Assembly: GCA_011009095.1 (NCBI GenBank) | Contig: VTPC01091068.1 | Span: 124,001-188,000 of the forward strand | DNA: 64,000 nucleotides | Origin: Ignelater luminosus | Taxonomy: Eukaryota; Arthropoda; Insecta; Coleoptera; Elateridae | Reading direction: 5' to 3' | Shown: positions 1 through 12,800 of the stretch, in pieces | Layout: every line of letters begins with the position of its first letter | Position numbering within the stretch: the first letter of the stretch is position 1 | Program-made: the position numbers and the translations under genes | Notes under the pieces: generated by a model | Database searches by the model: none | Seen by the model: only the letters and a program-made list of their open reading frames with translations | Told to the model about the DNA's origin: nothing

Positions 1-204
1 AATATGATCAATGTTAATTATTCATTTTAAGATATTTAAAGTATGGTAAATAAATGGTACTATAGCAAATAATGACAATTGACTACAATATACAAATGGT
101 AAGAAAAAGACATTTTATATAATTTTCATTAATAAATCCGCTTTTTTGTAATGTAACTTGTATGTACTTAACCTTGTTCTAAAATTGGTTATATTCTGTT
201 GCAG

Positions 205-3200
205 ACTAATTTACCTGTATTTAAAGTAAAAGAATCTAGTGTACGCCGTCGATACAGCGATTTTGAATGGTTGAGAAATGAATTAGAACGAGACAGCAAA
301 ATAGTAGTTCCACCATTACCAGGTAAAGCATGGAAAAGGCAACTACCATTTCGAGGAGATGATGGCATCTTTGAAGAAGAATTCATAGAAGAACGAAGGA
401 AAGGACTAGAAATATTTATTAACAAGTAAGTCGGTCTTTCAATATATTGGTTAAATATTGTGATTGTATAGAACTTCAAACTCCACTTTTCCTTTATCTG
501 GATTTTGATTTTTTAGAAACTACACTGGGTAGGTTGCTACACAAAATTCTAAAATCTTTGCAAAACTTTGTTATTTATTAGTTTTAATAATAAATGCTTT
601 ATGAATAAATGCATTAAGTACATTTCTAAAAATATAAATGGTAATCAAGATAAAAAAGAGAAGAATAAAATTTAAAGTTCCACATTTTATGGAAGAAAGG
701 ATTGATTCAAGAAAGTATTTAAATTGCAATAACAGCTAGAAGGTACTCCACTCAAAAAATTAAGCAACGTTAGGATTTACAATTTTACATTTCTCATTAT
801 TGTTCTAAGAGCATTTGATTAAAGCTTACACTATAATGTGTTTAGAAAGTTTTCTAACCAAACGATCTATGGAAACAAAATGATGCGTCTGTAATTGAAT
901 CGATCATTTGAGAAACCATACAAGTCCACATTTGGCATATTTTGGATTACAATATCATTGCATTTCATGAACATAAGTCTAGTGCTCTTAGAAAGAACAC
1001 TGTAAGTCCACAATTTGAAACATCATTTATGAAGCATCAAAGTTTGCCTGCTCGTTAGTGCCATAAGACCAGAAACAATTTTTTAATTTCTCAGAAGTAT
1101 GAATTTTAGACATGTAGTGTTTTTCAAATACCCAATTCAATTAAAATTTTTTTTTGAAAAATAATACAAAAAGATTCTGAACTCTAGATTATACCTTGAA
1201 AAAATAATTAAAAACACCTTTAGACTCCATAACTGATGATTTTAAACCCACTAGTAGTTTGTTTGGCTTAATAAATAACAGTAAATAGATAGCAATCACA
1301 TCATTTTCTATGGTACATATCAAATCATGTGATTTCTGTATCAAACTTCATATCAACATCAAATAAAAAATTAGGTGTTGGATAAAATTTTGTAAGGCAT
1401 ACATGTGTTATGGTTATGACATATTAGTCATTTGAGAAAGTTAGATCACTCAGCTATGACCTCGTGTGCTAAACTTTTTCTTGCATGACTCCTACACATC
1501 ATAACACACTAGTACCATAAACAATACTTGTACATCTATAATTGAAGCAGTAATAAGAATGTTCCTTGCAGTTCATTTACATTTTTGTTCGAAACAAATA
1601 TCTCTGGCTAATTAACAGTTTTGTTCCTTTTAAGTTACTTTTTCTTTGGAAGAAAAGATCATTTTTTTAATTTAGATTGTGCCATAATGTCTTTAAGGAA
1701 GATTACCATGCTTAAGCTTGAATTTGAATCACCCTGTATATAAAGATAGTAAAGAATTAAAATTAAAAATAGTTTGAAAGTCATTGCTATGCAGCAGTTC
1801 AGTTCTATTCAGTCAGTATAACAATCCATGAATCACTGAAGATCTGCGACTGGACCTAACTAATATTTAAATTTAATGCAGAAATGACAGAAACAACAAT
1901 ATTAGATTCTTACTGTAAATTGTAGACAAGAAAGTTATGAGTAATTGCTTTGATAAATTTATTGTAACACTCACATAAATTAGAACAATGTTTCTTTTAT
2001 CAACTTGTTTATAATCATAAACTATTTATTTACCTTGTAACTGTAACCTATACTACTGATATCTAGCAACCTTACCAGTACTTAGCAATTTTTATCAGAC
2101 TACAACATAACCAATTATTGATTTTATAGGAATATGAAATGATTAGTTATTGTGCATATAAGCAACAATTATCAATGTATGTACTCTTCTAATCAAAAGT
2201 AAAAGGTTTCTACGGTAACTGACGGTAACCCAAGAAAATATTAATACAACAATTAAACCCAATCTGTGACATTTGTATATACAGCGTTCACGATGTTTAT
2301 GGGTCGTATATGGCTGTGGCAGAATGACAGTTTGTAAACCGGACTGTTTATCTACTACCTTGGCTTGTAGAATCTTATTGATGCTTAATGTACTTTAAGG
2401 TTATGATTTTATGACAGTTTGACCTCACATTGTTGTCTTTTTTTTGTAACTCTGCAAATATAAGGAAAACTTGACTTCTTTCTAGCAAAACAAAACTAAT
2501 TGGTACTAAACGTTTATGCAAAATTTTTGATCATTCAACAGTGCCAAATAAAGCCACAGGTACGACAGTTTTCAAAAAAAAAAACACTTCCAACCGAACA
2601 AAATGAAAGCATGGCCTATTACAACCCATAAACATCATGAACGGTGTATATATGATAATTTTTTGAGGTTCAATGTTACCTGGTAACAAACTACACTGGC
2701 GAGCAAAAAATTTAGGTCGCTTTGAAATTGTGATGTTCTAAGCTTATGTTTGCAAATTGTAAATCAGTGTACTAAAGAGTGTGCATGAATAAACTGTCAC
2801 GTATTTAAACAATTATAAAGTCAGAAGAACTAAATATCATCAATTTATTACAAGAAAGTCTAAATACAATTGGTACATTTTAATGCCAAAACGAATTACT
2901 GGTGCCGACGGTGACAAAATTGCCTTACTCTAGATTTTATTTTACACATTGATTCTTGCACAGTCATCTGATATCAGATTTGTATATTTAAGCCGTTTAC
3001 ATTTGAAATCTGCCATGGAATTAGCAGGTGAACACGTTTTCTTTAGTTTTAATTTGATACGAGCCCAGTATTTATCGATTGGTCTTAATTCTGGGCAATT
3101 CGGTGGGTTGACTTTTTTTGGTGCTATGTTCATGTTATTCAAGTTGTACCAATTTATAGTTTTTGTTGAATAATGACAGCTTGCCAAATCTGGCCAAAAT

Positions 3201-5867
3201 AACGTTAGAATTGAATGTTTTCTTAGAAATGGTAATGATCTTTTCTGTAAGCATTCAGTCAGGTAAATCTCAGAAGTAAGCATTCTGTCACATATGAAAG
3301 GTGCTTTCCGCATTCCACATTGGCATATAGCTTGCCATACAAGATATTTCTTTGGAAATTTTTCAAACTTGAATCACTTTTTCAGACACGTCCAGAACTG
3401 AATCTTTATGAAAAGAGTAATATTGGTTTCCTGGAAGTAATTTAAAATTGGCCTTTACGTAGGTGTCGTCATCCAACACAATACAATGACCACTCCTCTC
3501 CAAAAGCATTTGATACAGTAATCATGATCGTCAAATAGCCCTATTATACTGTTCAGTAGTTCTTTTAGGCGCCTTTTTTTTAATATGTTTCTATATTGCA
3601 CCTTTTCTTTATTTTTTGTACGTTGGATATGAACTACTTCTAACCTTTTTTGCCACATCTCTAGCCGAAAGTGATGGATGCTTTTTGTAAATGACACATA
3701 CCTTCTTTTCTATAATTTTATCAGATCGAGATTTTCTATCAATGGTTCCAGTATTACGGAATTTTTGAGGACCCCTTTGAACGATTCTTTGAGATGTTTT
3801 GCATATTTTTGCCAATTATGAAGTTGAAATTAATGAATTTTCAGTTCATTTGCGTAAAACTGTTTGGCAAACGTCTTATTCTTTTGATAACATTTTGATT
3901 ATTGAATAGCAAGAGAATAAAAATTTGACAGTTTCTAATCAGCAATGCTTCATAGATTTTAAAATATAAAAGATCCAATCAAATATACTATTTCACTCTT
4001 TAGTAGGTACCGAGTCATTAGTTTTCAGAGAAATGTTATCTGTAAGTATGGAGAAGACCAGCAGAAAGATATGCTCCAGTTTGTATTGACGAGCGACTTC
4101 CATTTGGTGGTGGGTCAGTTACGGTTTGGACAGGAATCTTTTCACAAGCACACACAGAGTTAGTCTTTATACAGAACGACTCCCTGACAGCTCACAGGTA
4201 CATTACGGAAGTTCTAGAAGATCATGTTATGCTTTTCATGCTCACCATGGGCGAGTATGGCATTTTCATGCAAGATAATGCGAGACCTCATGTAGCAAGA
4301 GTTGTCAGAGAATATCTGGATCAGGTGGGCATTAGGTGGTTTGATTGGCCAGCACACTCATGCTTTTCGATGAATTACAAATTTCAAAGTGACCTAAATT
4401 TTTTGCTCACCAGTATATGAAGGTCGAGTTTACCTTAACAAAATATTGCCAAATCATCTACAGTAGCTGTATGTCTTACTTCTGAATAGAAGAGTACATG
4501 TAAATAACCAGCTTTCTTTAAGAATATTTATTTAGATGCAATAAAGTATTAAACAATTGATTTAATAGTACAAATACTGAAATCATTACTATACAGGGTG
4601 TTTTAGCTTACTAAGAACATAGGAATTTTAGCATGGAGAAAAATTATTAAACCTTATCCAGTCAAGGTGGGTCCAATGGACCCGGCGCCCATTTTACTTT
4701 GTCATATTTTCTAAAATATTCGTCTTAGGGTAATGAGTACTAATGACTTCTAAGAATATCTTAGATAGAGTGTTATCAGTTAGTCAAATATTTTAATTTA
4801 CATTTAGTAGATGAAAACAAAATTTTTAAAGTTGATCACTAAATAACCAGGCAAGGTGGGTCCATTGGACCCTCCTTACATTTCTATTAATACTAAATTA
4901 TGTGTATCTTTTGTTGTTGTTAAGTTTCATATGACAATATTAGTGGTAATTATGGTTGTTTATGATTTTATGAATATTGTAGAATACAAAATTATGAAAT
5001 TGACTGAATTAATATTTATTAGATGAAAATACTGAAATATGAAAATAAACTGACCCCTTATAAAAATTGCAAATGTTGAGAGTTTTTAAAATAATTTTGA
5101 AAAGGTCTTTTGTATGTCTGGTAGTATCAAATGAAAATGTAAGGCTAATTGATACTTTTTATTGTGCCTCTGCTGCTCTTTTAGGTAAATTACGTTATAT
5201 TCTTGGGTTTTAAAAGATTTACAATATTATGTCGAGTAAAAAAAGACATGAATTTAGCAAAAATCATGTATAAGCTATAAAATATATGACTTTGTAGAAA
5301 AATTATACAGAAATGAATACCCAATACATGGTTTTTGAGTTTCTGATGCCTTTCTAGGTAAATTAGGTTGTACGATTTTGCAGAATTATGTCGAACCAGG
5401 GAAGACATTTACTAATCTCATCTTAAATAATAATTGTTTTTATCTTATTTAATTACCTGTGTATGCAATACTAACAAAAAATACCGCACAAACTTTATAA
5501 TGCAAAGGCGGGTCCACTGAACCCACCTTGCCCTGTAACATAACTAAAATACGTTGCTTGGATAAGAGTTAAAATCAAAGTTTACTTATGTTTATTAGAG
5601 GTTGGGTGTAAGCAAACTTTTACCCTAAAATGATTTTTCTCTTAATAAAATTCCTATGTTCTTAGTAAGCTAAACCACCCTGTATAAACAAATCTTAATT
5701 CAAGTATATCATATAGTAGTAGATATGTATAATAAATTTAATATATTAAATTACATTGCAGGATTGCTGGACATCCCTTGGCTCAAAACGAACGTTGTTT
5801 GCATATGTTTTTGCAAGAACCTGTTATTGATAAAAATTATGTTCCTGGTAAAATTCGCAATACGTAA
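205..5867 (+). CDS. Snx3: Sorting nexin 3 (SNX3), 5' partial
   Basis: SNX3 is a PX-domain protein that binds phosphatidylinositol 3-phosphate on early endosomes and works with retromer, including Wntless recycling. Two exons are visible: 205-425 and 5762-5867 (stop TAA 5865-5867), joined within a Lys codon, giving 108 residues. The family is about 162 residues, so roughly 54 N-terminal residues lie left of the window. Visible PX features are VRRRYSDFEWLR (phosphoinositide-binding Arg and Tyr), VVPPLPGK (Pro-rich loop plus Lys) and FIEERRKGLEIFINK. The second exon encodes IAGHPLAQNERCLHMFLQ and the short SNX3/12-type tail, with no further domain. The acceptor before 205 is ttgcag and the donor is gtaagt at 426. 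The 5.3-kb intron is packed with transposon remnants. The gene converges on the phosphodiesterase gene. Family assignment is firm; SNX3 is preferred over SNX12 because insects normally have one such gene. Confidence 0.93.
426..2275. other. AT-rich intron sequence, no gene seen
   Basis: First part of the SNX3 intron. No open frame with recognisable similarity was found. A segment ending at about 1740 with caccctgtatataaag looks like the right end of a Tc1/mariner-type MITE, but no matching left end was found. Confidence 0.4.
2276..2655. mobile_element. Hairpin MITE with about 35-bp inverted ends
   Basis: The left end (2276-2312, with gttcacgatgtttatgggt) reappears inverted at 2613-2652 (acccataaacatcatgaac). 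The enclosed sequence has no coding potential. This is the layout of a small non-autonomous DNA element, about 380 bp. No family name can be given from sequence alone. Confidence 0.6.
2942..3840 (-). pseudogene. DD37E/D-type mariner-like transposase relic
   Basis: Three overlapping minus-strand pieces in different frames make one decayed transposase. The N-terminal helix-turn-helix part is at 3609-3815 (KHPSLSARDVAKKVRSSS). A middle piece holds the first catalytic Asp in DDDTYVKANF, near 3455-3480. The C-terminal piece (2942-3313) has ECLQKRSLPFL, FWPDLASCHYS with the second Asp, and NPPNCPELRPIDKYW with the third acidic residue. Thirty-seven residues separate the last two acids, matching the D37E/D37D group known from mosquitoes and other insects; here the last is Asp. 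Frameshifts separate the pieces, so it is non-functional. It lies inside the Tc1-like element at 2694-4415. Confidence 0.8.
4012..4361 (+). pseudogene. Tc1 transposase fragment (DD34E-type)
   Basis: An open + frame reads through WRRPAERYAP, PFGGGSVTVWTGIFS and FMQDNARPHVARVVREYL to FDWPAHS. These are the catalytic-core blocks of insect Tc1 transposases; the second Asp is in MQDNARPH. The final SPDLNPIEHVW-like block with the last catalytic Glu is missing, because the sequence runs straight into the right terminal repeat at about 4380. It is probably the 3' continuation of the gene starting at 2883. Confidence 0.8.
4592..5684. mobile_element. TIR-bounded non-autonomous element, about 1.1 kb
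   Basis: Ends are near-identical inverted repeats of at least 40 bp, starting TACAGGGTG (4592) and, inverted, TACAGGGTG (5684), both followed by a shared stretch including agcttactaagaacatagg. TA flanks both sides, so this is a Tc1/mariner-type MITE or deletion derivative. No transposase frame is visible inside. It contains three copies of a self-complementary phrase, caaggtgggtcca-n-tggaccc, at 4663-4683, 4852-4872 and about 5503-5532. Confidence 0.7.
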
Positions 5868-6837
5868 GATATTGATTTCTGCTTCTCACTCTTATTAGTT
5901 GATTTACATGAAAATGGAATTCCATCCTTTAACAATAACTTTTTATGTATGTATATTTTAAAATTATCTCTATCACTTGATGTTATAAATTATTTGAATT
6001 TATAAAAATTTCTTATAGTGTATAAATATGAATCTTGAGAATTTATTAATTAGCAGAATATATTTTCCACACTAATTTTTTTGTTTTTAGATAAAATTAT
6101 ATATGAACAACGTTGTTAAACTTCATCATTTTGCACATAAGAATGTATTAATTTTGTCAGTTTACATTTTTCACACATTATATATATGTTGCTTACTATA
6201 TTAAAATAGATTTTGTACACCAGGTGGTTTTGATAAAAACAGAAGATCTAAATGCATTATTGTTTATAGTGTTTATGTGTAATAAGATTTAATTTATTAA
6301 AGTTTTTAGTATTACTTGGTTATAATACTCAATATGTTGTTTTTAGAATATTTTAATTTCAATGAAAATAGTCTAAAAGACTAGAAAGTAATTTGTTGTT
6401 TATCTTGACAAAGTTAAAAATTAATTTTATGACGAGTAGAAAACACTTCAAGCTTTAATTAAATGATTTTTTGAGAATTCCAGCTAAGATGACAATAATA
6501 GATGCAAAAATCGGTCTTATTACACTTATTCACAGACTATGTACTACTGATATCTTTCAAATATATTTGTAATATAGTTACAATTAGTTAAGATATTGTT
6601 TTTTTAAAGAGTCTTGTTTTTAATTTTTGTTTGAAAGTGAAGGTATGTTAGTTTGTCATAAATATCTACATTTATATTATTAATTTTTTTATTTTACAAT
6701 ATCATTTCTTTAGTAATAAGTAAGCTCAGTACATATTTTATTTTTCCATATTGTTAGGTACATATATGATGAAGAACACTTGAGTATAATATTGGTGTAT
6801 AAAAAATGTAGCTAAATTGCAAATAAATTGTTTGTCT
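5868..6837. other. Convergent 3' spacer, SNX3 and PDE
   Basis: AT-rich sequence between two stop codons on opposite strands. It should hold both 3' untranslated regions. No other gene was seen. Confidence 0.5.
6737..6742 (-). terminator. Candidate polyadenylation signal of PDE gene
   Basis: AATAAA on the minus strand, about 96 nt after the phosphodiesterase stop codon. The position is typical, but the motif is common in AT-rich DNA. Confidence 0.4.
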
Positions 6838-9800
6838 TTAAATGTCTTCTTCCGATACAATTGAATCATCTTGGCGCCAACATTTGATTCCTCTTAGTTC
6901 AATTATTTGTTTCCACATTTCTTTCAATTTTCTGAAAGAAGTATGTGGTTAATATTTATATCACATTAACGAAGCTTTAAATGTATGAATAAAAATTTTG
7001 GAACCCAGTACTATAAATAATGCACAAATTACTTTGAACAAAAAATACTTACTGACACACAAGTAGAAGTTCTTCTGTATTTGGAAGTGCCATGCATACC
7101 AGTTCAACACATGGTGTAACAACCACTGTGATAAATTGTACTTGATCTTCTGGAACCATATGTTGTTTTTCTCTATCCATCATTGACAGTGGACACAAAC
7201 CCATAGACTTTTCTATATCACCCTGATTGTAGAATTCCCCTGTTTAATGAGAATATGAATTAATAATAATGGACGTGCAAAGTATACAGAAAAAGCAAGG
7301 AAATGAAGATTTTTCTTATTGAATTTGTCTTTTAACTTACTATACAAACAATCTGTAATTTTTTTTGCTGCATTGTAAAGCTTGCATTGCCCAGATAAAT
7401 CACATGTTGTCATCATAAGTGCTTTTAAGAGTGATCGATGCCCTACATTATCCCAGTTGAAAGCATTTTCATGCATTATTTGAATTAATTTTGTACGACT
7501 TCGAAAGTATGTTGCCAGATCTGTTGCTAGAATTAATTCTTTTATTTCTCTTGACATTTCTTTGAAAGTTCCAGGTGTCATTGTAGTAAACAACTTACAT
7601 TCCTGAAAACATAGGTATTTACATATTAATTTGTTATCTTTAACACAGTAGAACCTTCATAATTTGAATCTCAATAAGTCGAACGAAATAGCTCTGTAAT
7701 AGCATCTAGGGATTTAGTGGAGTGCAGTTAGACTTCAAAAGGTAAAAATTAAGGAATTCTGCATACTTCAACTTTGATGAAACTTTTTTTAGTGCCTTCT
7801 AAATTATGAATATCTCAAAATTTAACTTTTAAAAGTTGACACTGCTTTTTCTTATACAAAATTGTATTAATACAAAATTTCCAAAATAATTTTGAAATTA
7901 GAATGTCTTGAATTTTTATTGTAACTTAGATGGGAAGATCATACCACGGATTTTTTTAGGTAGCTAATTAAAGTCCTTACAAATTGGACCCTGCAGATTG
8001 CCACATGTGTAGAGGCTTTCACAAAATTTCGTAGTTAACTATCAAAATTTTAATTTGCTATTTTTGTTGGTAAACAATACATCTCTAATGCCTGATTTCT
8101 GAAAGCAATTTCTCTAACCGGTAAAGTTATGCATTCTATAAATCACCAAAAAAAGTTGTTTCTCAAACACTATGTAGTATTTATGGGACTGATATCAGCT
8201 TCACAAGTTATTGTAGCAAGTTGGTGCAATAAGTTATGTAGTGCCGACACATTCTACAGCACTTGAGGTTTCACGCAGCTCTTTTTTTTTTTCAATTACC
8301 GATCACTAACAGCATGTTATGTTTAAGATGAGTGCCAGTATAGAACGATAGTGTTGGAAAGTGTGTAAAAGTTTTAAATTATTTCAATTTTTGAATAGTC
8401 CAGTCAATAAATGCCCTAAAGCTGATTGTAGAGGACATGGAATAGGGGAGAATTTTTCTCTCGTGGACTGTGTTGGGGGTGGTTAGGAGGCAAAGATACT
8501 AAAAATCCCCTCTCCTAGCCCTGCCGCTCCAGGGGGAAGGGGATGGAAAGGTCTCTGTTTTCGGTTTCTTGCTTATAACTCGGAAACAGTACGTCGTACA
8601 GTAAAAAGTATTCCCTACAAACTAAAAGATAATTAAATTTCCTACAAGACTGTCTATATTCATTTTCTTTCTATGTGTTATACTTTCCGAGATATTCGCC
8701 AGCGAAAATCGATAATTTTTGAAAAACTTTTGATCTCACATTTTTCATCAAACTTGTCCTTTCTAACTCCTCAGCCTTGTGTTTTACAGAAAAGTCGTCA
8801 GGCAGGAAGTTGTAGAGCATTCAGTTCCCTTTGGAAATATGTAATAGTTACTAATTTATCTTATACAGATCAGAAGTTACAGCAATTTGAAGTTTTTGGA
8901 TACATTCCGTGATTTCTCAAGAAAAGTCAATGATTGCCCAAAAGGGGGTTGTAGAGGAATTCTTCTGAGGAATATGTTGCGGGTAATAGGGAGGTGTCGG
9001 TTTTTCACTTATAACTCGGAAATGGTCGTACGATGAAAAGTACTCCTTACAAAATAAAAGATAATTAAATTTTCAAACAAGAATGTTTATATTCATTTTC
9101 TTCCTATATGTTATAGTTTCCGAGATATATGCCAGCGCAAATCTATAATTCTCGAAAAACTTTTTTTGCCTCACATTTTTCATTAAAGTTGTCCTTCTAA
9201 CTCCTCAGCCGTATGTTTTCAGAAACCCCCTTTTGGACATTCATTGACTTTTCTTGAGAAATCACAGAATGTATTCAAAAACTTCAAATTGCTATAACTT
9301 CTGACCTGTAGAAGATAAATTAGTAACTATTACATATTTCTAAAAGGGACTGAATGATCTACAACTTCCTGTCTGAAGGCTTTTATGTAAAACATAATGC
9401 TGAGGAGTTATAAGGGCAAGTTTGACAAAAAATGTGAGGCAAAAAAAAGTTTTTCGAAAATTATCAATTTTTGCTGACGAATATTTCGGAAACTATAACA
9501 TATAGAAAGAAAATGAATACAGGCAATCTTGTAGAAAATTTAATTATCTTTTATTTTGTGGGGAATACTTTTTACCGTATGACGCACCGTTTCCACGTTA
9601 TAAGCAAGAAACTACTTTTAGTATCTTTGCCTCCTAACTACCCCCAAACATTTCCTCAAGAGAAAAATTCTCCACCATTCCATGTTCTCTATAACCCTTC
9701 GTTAACTGGACTATAAAGTATTTTTTGTTTTTTAGTGTTGCAAGTGCAGTAGCCACCTATCGGTTTTTCTCATTACTACTTAAGAAGCTGATAGATATCA

Positions 9801-12800
9801 AGTAGAGTACAATAATATTTTGAGAAACACTTAAGAAGTTTATCAGTTCCATAAAGTTATGCATCCAATAATTATTATACATAACACCATCTTTCAGAAA
9901 CCGGGCATAACTGAATTGACAAAGCTTTAGTGATGCTGTATAAAATTCTTCTTATTGAAATTTGAATTCATAAACAATAGTACTATCATTGTTTTTAAAA
10001 ATAATTACTTCATAATGTTATTACTTATAAAAAGTTACTGGAAATCGTCTTTTGTATGTTCTAATATTATTTCTAATTATACAGAGTGTTCTGTGTAAAT
10101 AGTATAGCCGCATTCACTTTTTTTTTGTAATGAAACGCTAACATCTGCTGCAGGTTGTCATTACAGAGGTCTAAATTCAACCATTTCAGCACTATTCAAT
10201 TATTTGTTGTAAAATACCATCAGATTGTGTAGCTGCCTTGATATATACATAATAAACTCATTTGTTTTATTATAAAAATGGATTGATCTATCCTCTGTTA
10301 TTAGAAAGAAACATAACTTGCAAATGGTGATATCCTCAGATGCATTTATACCTTCTTATAGCATGTTTTACTATTTTTTGCATAAATGTATGGTTTACTG
10401 CACACTACATCTACACAATTGCTATTTTATTAACAAAATATTTTCCAATAAACTTACTCCCATTATTGTCATGGTAACCAAATAATGGTGATTTTCTAAG
10501 TATGATTCATCATACAACTGAACTAATGTGTCGTTAGTTAATAGCAGGAAGTTGTTTGTAAATCCTTTATGATCCAAATCATGACACAATGCAGCTAGAA
10601 TCAAAGCTTTCGTCTGGAACATAAATATACAGGTAATAGTTACTGTGTAGTAATAGTACTGTCAATATTCAATTCAAAAGTAAAACATCATTGTCTTAAG
10701 AGCCATCCATAAGCACCATGTCAGAAAAATAAATTCTCATTTGTTTATTATTAAATAGATTCAGAAAACAGTAGCAGTAGCTTGGTGATGGTAGACCCTA
10801 AAGATTTTCATAGGCAACAAAAAATAATTTTTTAACTTCTATTTGTAAATTAGATAAAACATTGTAATTAATTTTAGAATGTTTGCCTAAAAGAAATTAA
10901 ATTAATTAAAAGATTGTGAAATTGAAATTTTTAAAATCTAAAAAAGATATTGTAAGCAGATAGCAGACTAACCTACATAGAAACAGTTTTTTGTCTGTGA
11001 TGTTGACACTACCAGAAGCTGACCTATGAATTCTTAATGTTTGTAGGTGCTGAAGAAGGGGAAGTCTAACAACCTCAGCCCTCCGGATTGCTCTTAAGAA
11101 GTATATGATGATAAATATAGTATGACAATAATCAAATCAGTTATCCTAAATTCTAATAAAACAATAGAATTATTGGTCTACAACTCCAAGAAAAACTGAA
11201 TTATCAATACATCCGGGCAAATCTAGAAAAACGGGAATGCACCTGCTTACTGAATTTTTCCTACAATTGACATCTTTTACTTCAATTTAACTCTTACTTG
11301 TGATGCATCTTGACAATTCATCATTCTTTATTTTGTCACTCTGTAATTATTCAGACTCTTGTTTTTGTTTCTGTAATTTCAGACTAAAAAACTTCAATCT
11401 TTAATAAGTTTTCAAATAAGTAGGTATAAATCATGGTTCTTAGACGAGTTGTCTCAGACACCGGCCAGCTGATAATTTGATGCTGTTAAGAATGCCAATG
11501 CACTGTAATTCTGGCATCACAGTATCAAATTTCAGCTTATGCGACAATTATGTCATCTAAGAACTGTGAATATAAAACACTTAATCTCCAACTTGTTAGC
11601 ATTTAAGTCTCTTAGGCCCACTTTTACAATAGTTGAATAACTTTATCGAAGGTATTATTGCCATAGATACAACTGTTGTTTGTTATTTTCACAATTGTAT
11701 CCATGGCAATAATACCTTCGATAAAGTTATCCAACGATTGTAAAAGTAGGCCTTAACTGATAAATTGCAAAACAAAAAACTGCACCAGGGGAACATGGAG
11801 CAAAGCAAAATGATTAAGGTGCGAAACTTTTTCCCTTTTGAAAAATGAAAAACTTTAACATAAAAATAATAAAGTATAACAGTTTATTTTATTTATTATT
11901 TATCTGGTTTTTGCATTTATTAAATAAGAATAAGTTTATTAGAATTGATATCCTGTAAATGATAAAAAATTGAAATCTACGTTCGATACATTATATTTTT
12001 TCATAAATTTGATCGTTAATAAAATTACGTGCATACTTAAAAAGAATACTTGTCAGATAGCTAATAAATATCACTACCAGTACAAATATTAAAACAATAT
12101 TTCATTTCTTCCCATGTCCCCTCGGGCTTAAAATATGATAAATTGCAAGAAAAGGACATCAAATCAAATTCAAAATAAAGTTTAGAATCCAGAATAACAA
12201 TTAGGACTATTTACTTCAACTGCACTAAATATATCCAGATTTCTTCTTACTATATTGAACATACAGTGACACACATTAAAAGCATGTTCAAAACAATGGT
12301 ATGGATTATCACGATAAGATTTTCGAACTGAAAGTATAAATTCAATCATAGGCATTAATTGAATTTCAGGTTCTCCTACAACTTCTGTAATCATCTGCAA
12401 TGCCAGTTGTGGCATAACTGATTGTAGATCTGGAGTTATGTACCAATGAAAACTAAAACAGGACATAACAATTTTAAAAATGATATTCTATTGCTGTCAG
12501 GATAAAAGTAGTCTTACGCAGTAAAATTTTCTGGTTCAGTTTCTACATAAGGTTGCTCCACAAAACTATCAAGATCATGTTGACATGGCCTCAGATGAAA
12601 TTTTAGTAAGTCTAAGTAACACTGATTGGTCTTTGACTAAAATAAAGATTTTATTATTTATTTCTTTATTGTTTATTGCAGACTTACTGTTTTAAACATT
12701 AAAGTACTCAATCTTGAATAATGCAAAGCTAAAGCACAGTATAATGAAAATGTTTGCAGCAAATCCTGATCGGTAGTTGGAAAGCAAATACCATTCTTTT

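Larger units (their letters stand above)
2694..4415 (+). mobile_element. Tc1-like transposon with nested insertion
   Basis: Terminal inverted repeats of 36 bp, differing at three positions, lie at 2694-2729 and 4380-4415. They begin CACTGGCGAGC on the left and, inverted, TACTGGTGAGC on the right. A TA dinucleotide flanks each side (2692-2693 and 4416-4417), the Tc1/mariner target-site duplication. A + strand ATG at 2883 opens MPKRITGADGDKIALL, like the start of Tc1 transposases, then stops at 2931-2933. The + reading resumes only at about 4012. Between them lies a transposase relic of another family on the opposite strand. The simplest reading is a Tc1 copy interrupted by a second element; the 3' part of its gene is also deleted. 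Confidence 0.75.

Noticed and set aside
189-479. Minus-strand 96-residue frame over SNX3 exon
   Set aside because: It is the antisense shadow of the conserved PX-domain exon and has no family motif.
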